From UBA1422 sp963676385 (GTDB lineage: Bacteria > Bacillota > Clostridia > Peptostreptococcales > Anaerovoracaceae), in NCBI GenBank assembly GCA_963676385.2, contig CAXXMM010000007.1, positions 113,169 through 177,168 on the forward strand: a DNA stretch of 64,000 nt. The letters run 5' to 3'. Of this stretch, positions 60,713-64,000 are shown in pieces (the stretch's first letter is position 1; every line of letters starts with the position of its first letter). The translations under genes were made by a program, and so were the position numbers. Below the pieces are notes generated by a model. That model had not been told where the DNA came from and did no database searches. It was given only the letters and a program-made list of their open reading frames with translations.

Positions 60713-62664
60713 TTATATCATCAACTCCACAATGGCATTTCCAAAGCCTGCAGGGTCTTCCAATTCGTATCCGGCCATGAGCATCGCCTGATTATACAAA
60801 AGGTCAGTATATTTATCCAACTTGCTTTCGTCTTTTTCCAACGCCTCGGCCAGGACTTGCATAATGTGGTGACCTGCATTGATCTCCAGCACCCTTTCCG
60901 CCTTGATTTCTTCTTCCATGGGCATGGCTTTTAACACTTGCTCCATTTCCAGAGATAAGCCTCCTTTTGCAGAGAGGCAAACAGGATGTTGTTTTAATCT
61001 GCGTGATAAGCGGACTTCTGCCACCTTGTCCCCCAAATGAGCTTTCATGTGATCCAAAAGAGCCTTGCTTTCTTCTTCTTGCTTTTGTGTCTCTTCTTTT
61101 TCCTCCTCGGTTTCGATTAAATCCAACTCTCCGGAAGAAACCGAACGGAAAGATTTGCCTTCATATTCTCGTAATGCCTGCAAGGCAAACTCATCTACAT
61201 CCTCGGTGAGGTAAAGAATTTCATAGCCTTTTTCCTTTAAGATATCCGTCTGGGGCAGCTGGTCTGCTTTTTCTACAGAGCCACCCACTGCGTAGTAAAT
61301 GTATTTTTGGGCTTCCGGCATGCGTGATACATATTCGGCAAAAGATACCGGCTTTTTCTCTGAGGAGGAGTAAAACAAAATCAAATCCTTCAGAGAGTCC
61401 GCATTGGCGCCAAATTTATCATATAATCCATACTTCAGCTGCAGCCCAAAATTCTTATAAAAAGCTTCATATCCTTCTCGATTGGACTTAAGCATCGTCA
61501 AAAGTTCTGCTTTTATTTTCTTTTCCAACCGCTCAGAAATGGCACGAAGTTGTCTGTCATGTTGCAGCATTTCTCTGGAAATGTTCAAGGACAGGTCTTG
61601 AGAATCCACAAGGCCCCGAACAAAACTAAAGTAATCCGGCAGCAGTTCTGCGCATTTGTCCATAATTAATACGCCGGAAGAATACAGTTGCAAGCCCTTT
61701 TCGTAGTCTCTGGAATAATAGTTATAGGCAGGTCTTCCCGGAATAAACAGAAGTGCCGTATAACTGGATACCCCTTCCACGCTGGTGCGTATCACCTTGG
61801 CAGGATCAGTAAAGTCATGGAATTTATCCTTATAAAATTCGTTGTACTCTCCGTCCTTCAGTTCCTTCTTTTGCTTCTTCCATACCGGTATCATGCTGTT
61901 CAAGGTGGTCAGTTCCATAAAGGTTTCGAATTCCGGCATTTTGCCTTCCTCCGGCTCTCCAATGGGTCGACGGTTTTCAACCATCATTTGAATGGGGTAT
62001 CGGATATAATCCGAATATCGTCCCACTAATTCTCGAATACGGTATTCTGTTAAATACTGATTGTAGTCTTCTTCCTCTGTACTTTTTTTGATGGTCAGTA
62101 TGATGTCGGTTCCCACTTCATCCTTGGTGGTTTCTTTGATGGTGTATCCATCCGCCCCGGTGGATTCCCACAAAAACGCAGTCGTCCGTTCCAAAAGCCC
62201 GGGAAATCACTTGGACTGTTTCGCTGACCATAAACGCAGAGTAAAAGCCAACGCCGAATTGCCCGATAATATCAATATCCGTGTTGTGTGGATCTGCCTT
62301 TATGCCGGTTGGTCCCCGATCCACCGTCTTGAGTTGCTGCTTCTGTTTCGTTTCGGAATAGCAACGACCCACTTCTGGCAATGATGCCCAGATTGTCTTC
62401 CATTTCTTCTTTGGTCATGCCGATTCCGTTGTCGGAAAGAGTCAGTTGCCGAAGGTCATGGTATCCAACTCAATTCGAATCGCCAATCCCTTCCCGGTTG
62501 ATGCCGGTGGTCCCAGTCTCCAGGCTACGATAGTATAACTTGTCCATTGCATCGCTTGCATTGGAAATCAACTCCCTGAGAAAAATCTCCTTATGGGTGT
62601 AAATGGAGTTGATCATCAGATCCAAGAGTCTCTTGGATTCAGCCTTAAATTGTTTTTTTGCCAT
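60713..62664 (-). CDS. htpG: Hsp90 chaperone HtpG, frame-disrupted near N-terminus
   Basis: A molecular chaperone of about 640 residues. The N-domain begins MAKKQFKAESKRLLDLMI, then EIFLRELISNASDA (ATP-binding Asn/Asp) and IIGQFGVGFYSAFM (glycine lid). The middle and C-terminal domains are in one long frame: TIKETTKDEVGTDIIL, GVVDSQDLSLNISREMLQ (here GLVDSQDL...) and the terminal dimer helices. Blocks switch frame near 62480, 62400 and 62190. Its start at 62664 has GGAGG eight bases upstream. A CIRCE operator and promoter are directly upstream. Confidence 0.9.
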
Positions 62665-62755
62665 TTTCAAACCTCCATATTATAGAAAATGTAATAGGAT
62701 TCAATATCCTATTTTTCTTTGTTTTTCTTCTGCTTGTTGCCTTGTATTTCTTTTG

Positions 62756-62782
62756 TTGGCACTCACTCCACTTGAGTGCTAA
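62756..62782. promoter_or_regulatory. CIRCE operator (HrcA-binding site)
   Basis: TTGGCACTC, a 9-bp spacer and GAGTGCTAA match the CIRCE consensus with a single difference in the left arm. It lies directly after the -10 box of the htpG promoter, over the expected transcription start. Confidence 0.95.
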
Positions 62783-62786
62783 TGAT

Positions 62787-62815
62787 AATATACATGTTTT
62801 TTCGCGGAAGGTCAA
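62787..62815 (-). promoter_or_regulatory. htpG promoter
   Basis: TTGACC (62810-62815), a 17-bp spacer and TATATT (62787-62792) on the minus strand; the CIRCE element follows four bases later. Confidence 0.85.
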
Positions 62816-62884
62816 GAGGTAAACTCTTAAAAAAAAGTATTTCAAAATACTAATTGGAATATTTCTTCCATTATTTCTTGATTG

Positions 62885-62893
62885 TGGTATAAT
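62885..62893 (+). promoter_or_regulatory. Extended -10 promoter of the PAS/GGDEF gene
   Basis: TGGTATAAT is an extended -10 element (TGn before TATAAT at 62888-62893), with a poor -35 CTTCCA 17 bp upstream. It lies about 60 bp before the ATG at 62955. Confidence 0.6.
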
Positions 62894-62954
62894 CCAGTTA
62901 CGATATATATATATTTTAGAATTTACATATTGCTTTTAAGCGAGAGGTAATAAC

Positions 62955-64000
62955 ATGTCGGAGAGTACCATTATACGAGATGTAAGTCTCATCGAAAGTA
63001 AAGAGTTTCTTCAAAGTGTCTATAACGCCCTTCCATGCGGAATTGGCATCTACTCCGTCAGTGAAAATCCTAAAATACTATTTCTTAATTCCGGATACTT
63101 AAAAATTTATGGATATGAAGGCGGCGTTGATTATTCTGAATACGACCAATACACCCAAAACGATTTTTTTGTTGATGTTTTGCCTGAGGAACGAGCTGTA
63201 GTCCAAGGCGCTCTCAGCAAACGTCTTAATAGTAACCGGGCGGTAACCTACGAAGCGAAGGCCCTATGCAGAGACGGTTCCATTCGTTTTACGCGATGCA
63301 CGTTGGATATGATTTATCTTCCCAGTGGCGAAACTTATTTTCAGGAAGTCATTGTCGATATTACAGAAGAGAAGTTGGAGGACCGAGCCAAAGAACTGAA
63401 TAAGTACAGCAAAAGTTTAATGGCGGTGTTTGATAGGATTTGTGAGGTCAGCCTAGCCAGCAACACCATTATGCCGGTTTCTTCCAAATATCCGGGCAAA
63501 GAGAAGTTAAATACAGTCACCAACTGCCAAGCATATTTTGCTCATCTAAGTGAAAACTATGTCTATCCGGATGATCGAAGCATCTACCTGCAGTTTACCG
63601 ATTTTGAAAACATTCGGAACACAGTCGCTCAGGAGGGTTATGCTTATTGTGAATGTCGAACCCGTCTTGAAAAAGACGGGGAATATTATTATACAGCCTT
63701 GACCATGCTTCCTGTGGAGGATGATTATTACCTTTATTGTGTGATGAACATTGACTCCCGAATGAAGCAAAAGGTGTTGGAAAAAGAAAACAAGTATCTT
63801 CAGGAAAAAGCCGAGCACGATTCTCTCACTTCTCTGTTGAATCGGGCGGCCACTGAGGATGCCATTGAGTTTTATTTGAATCAGTGCGGACCTGCCTCCC
63901 GATGTGCCATGATTGTCATGGACGTGGATGATTTCAAGACCATCAATGACACCTATGGCCACTTGAAAGGGGATCAATTGCTGATTAGCATCGCTCAAAT
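62955..64000 (+). CDS. PAS-like sensor diguanylate cyclase, cut by window end
   Basis: The first 348 residues are visible; the gene continues past the window. Residues 1-140 form a PAS-like domain (SVYNALPCGIGIYSV, then FQEVIVDITEEKLED). A second, less clear sensor region spans about 150-270. A short coiled segment (KQKVLEKENKYLQEKAEHD) leads into a GGDEF domain: HDSLTSLLNRAATEDAIEF and VMDVDDFKTINDTYGHLKGD with the metal and GTP residues. The GGDEF motif itself is beyond the end, so activity cannot be judged. GAGAGGT lies before the ATG. It is divergent from htpG. Confidence 0.88.
   Translation, partial: MSESTIIRDVSLIESKEFLQSVYNALPCGIGIYSVSENPKILFLNSGYLKIYGYEGGVDYSEYDQYTQNDFFVDVLPEERAVVQGALSKRLNSNRAVTYEAKALCRDGSIRFTRCTLDMIYLPSGETYFQEVIVDITEEKLEDRAKELNKYSKSLMAVFDRICEVSLASNTIMPVSSKYPGKEKLNTVTNCQAYFAHLSENYVYPDDRSIYLQFTDFENIRNTVAQEGYAYCECRTRLEKDGEYYYTALTMLPVEDDYYLYCVMNIDSRMKQKVLEKENKYLQEKAEHDSLTSLLNRAATEDAIEFYLNQCGPASRCAMIVMDVDDFKTINDTYGHLKGDQLLISIAQ

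Overview
The window is chromosomal DNA from an anaerobic, low-to-moderate GC Firmicute, most likely a class Clostridia amino-acid fermenter. The evidence is a 2[4Fe-4S] clostridial ferredoxin, the redox repressor Rex, a SCIFF (six-Cys) peptide with its radical SAM maturase, a B12-dependent class II ribonucleotide reductase, sodium-pump-type decarboxylase subunits, the single-chain FGAM synthase PurL, a CIRCE heat-shock operator and an FMN riboswitch. No rRNA, tRNA, CRISPR array, phage or intact insertion sequence was seen.

Layout. 0.3-2.9 kb: DUF554 membrane protein, OGG-type DNA glycosylase, a P-loop/Asp23 fusion and ferredoxin. 3.0-8.8 kb (minus): tsaE-tsaB-rimI-tsaD, ABC-F ATPase, acpP, rex. 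8.9-13.8 kb: FMN-riboswitch-controlled ribU, PepV-like dipeptidase, NifU-like protein, lipoprotein binding protein. 13.1-18.3 kb: PadR-DUF1700-DUF4097 module, dusB, ECF sigma with anti-sigma. 18.4-28.2 kb: coaX, biotin-dependent decarboxylase subunits, PucR regulator, ftsH, tilS, tatD. 28.3-33.3 kb: two adjacent radical SAM peptide systems; one has a 38-residue precursor that is easy to miss, the other is SCIFF. 33.3-37.8 kb: a cassette of M50 peptidase, two fused MacB/FtsX-like ABC proteins and a 152-residue anchored protein of unknown family. 38.1-44 kb: nrdJ, metG, ogt. 44-55.2 kb: purine operon purL-E-C-M-N-F-H-D. 55.5-64 kb: BioB-like radical SAM protein with a PadR regulator, an ABC exporter with a diguanylate cyclase, CIRCE-controlled htpG, and a truncated PAS/GGDEF protein.

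Two patterns run through the window. First, reading-frame breaks are concentrated in about 3-8.4 kb (rex, ABC-F, tsaD, rimI, tsaB), 38.1-42 kb (nrdJ, metG) and 62.1-62.6 kb (htpG). Long genes elsewhere are intact. Each broken gene keeps its conserved blocks in the other frames, so base-level sequence error is the likeliest cause. Those genes are reported here as single loci. Second, intergenic regions carry short G-rich tandem repeats and two copies of a hairpin with identical arms.

The best candidate for an undescribed system is the 28.5-30.2 kb module: a short precursor with a Pro/Gly/Ser/Arg-rich two-Cys tail plus a PqqD-like/radical SAM/SPASM maturase. It lies between direct repeats of about 53 bp. 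The M50/double-ABC/152-aa cassette at 33.3-37.8 kb is second. The purine operon's only PurF lacks the catalytic N-terminal cysteine and the rest of the glutaminase motif, which also deserves attention.
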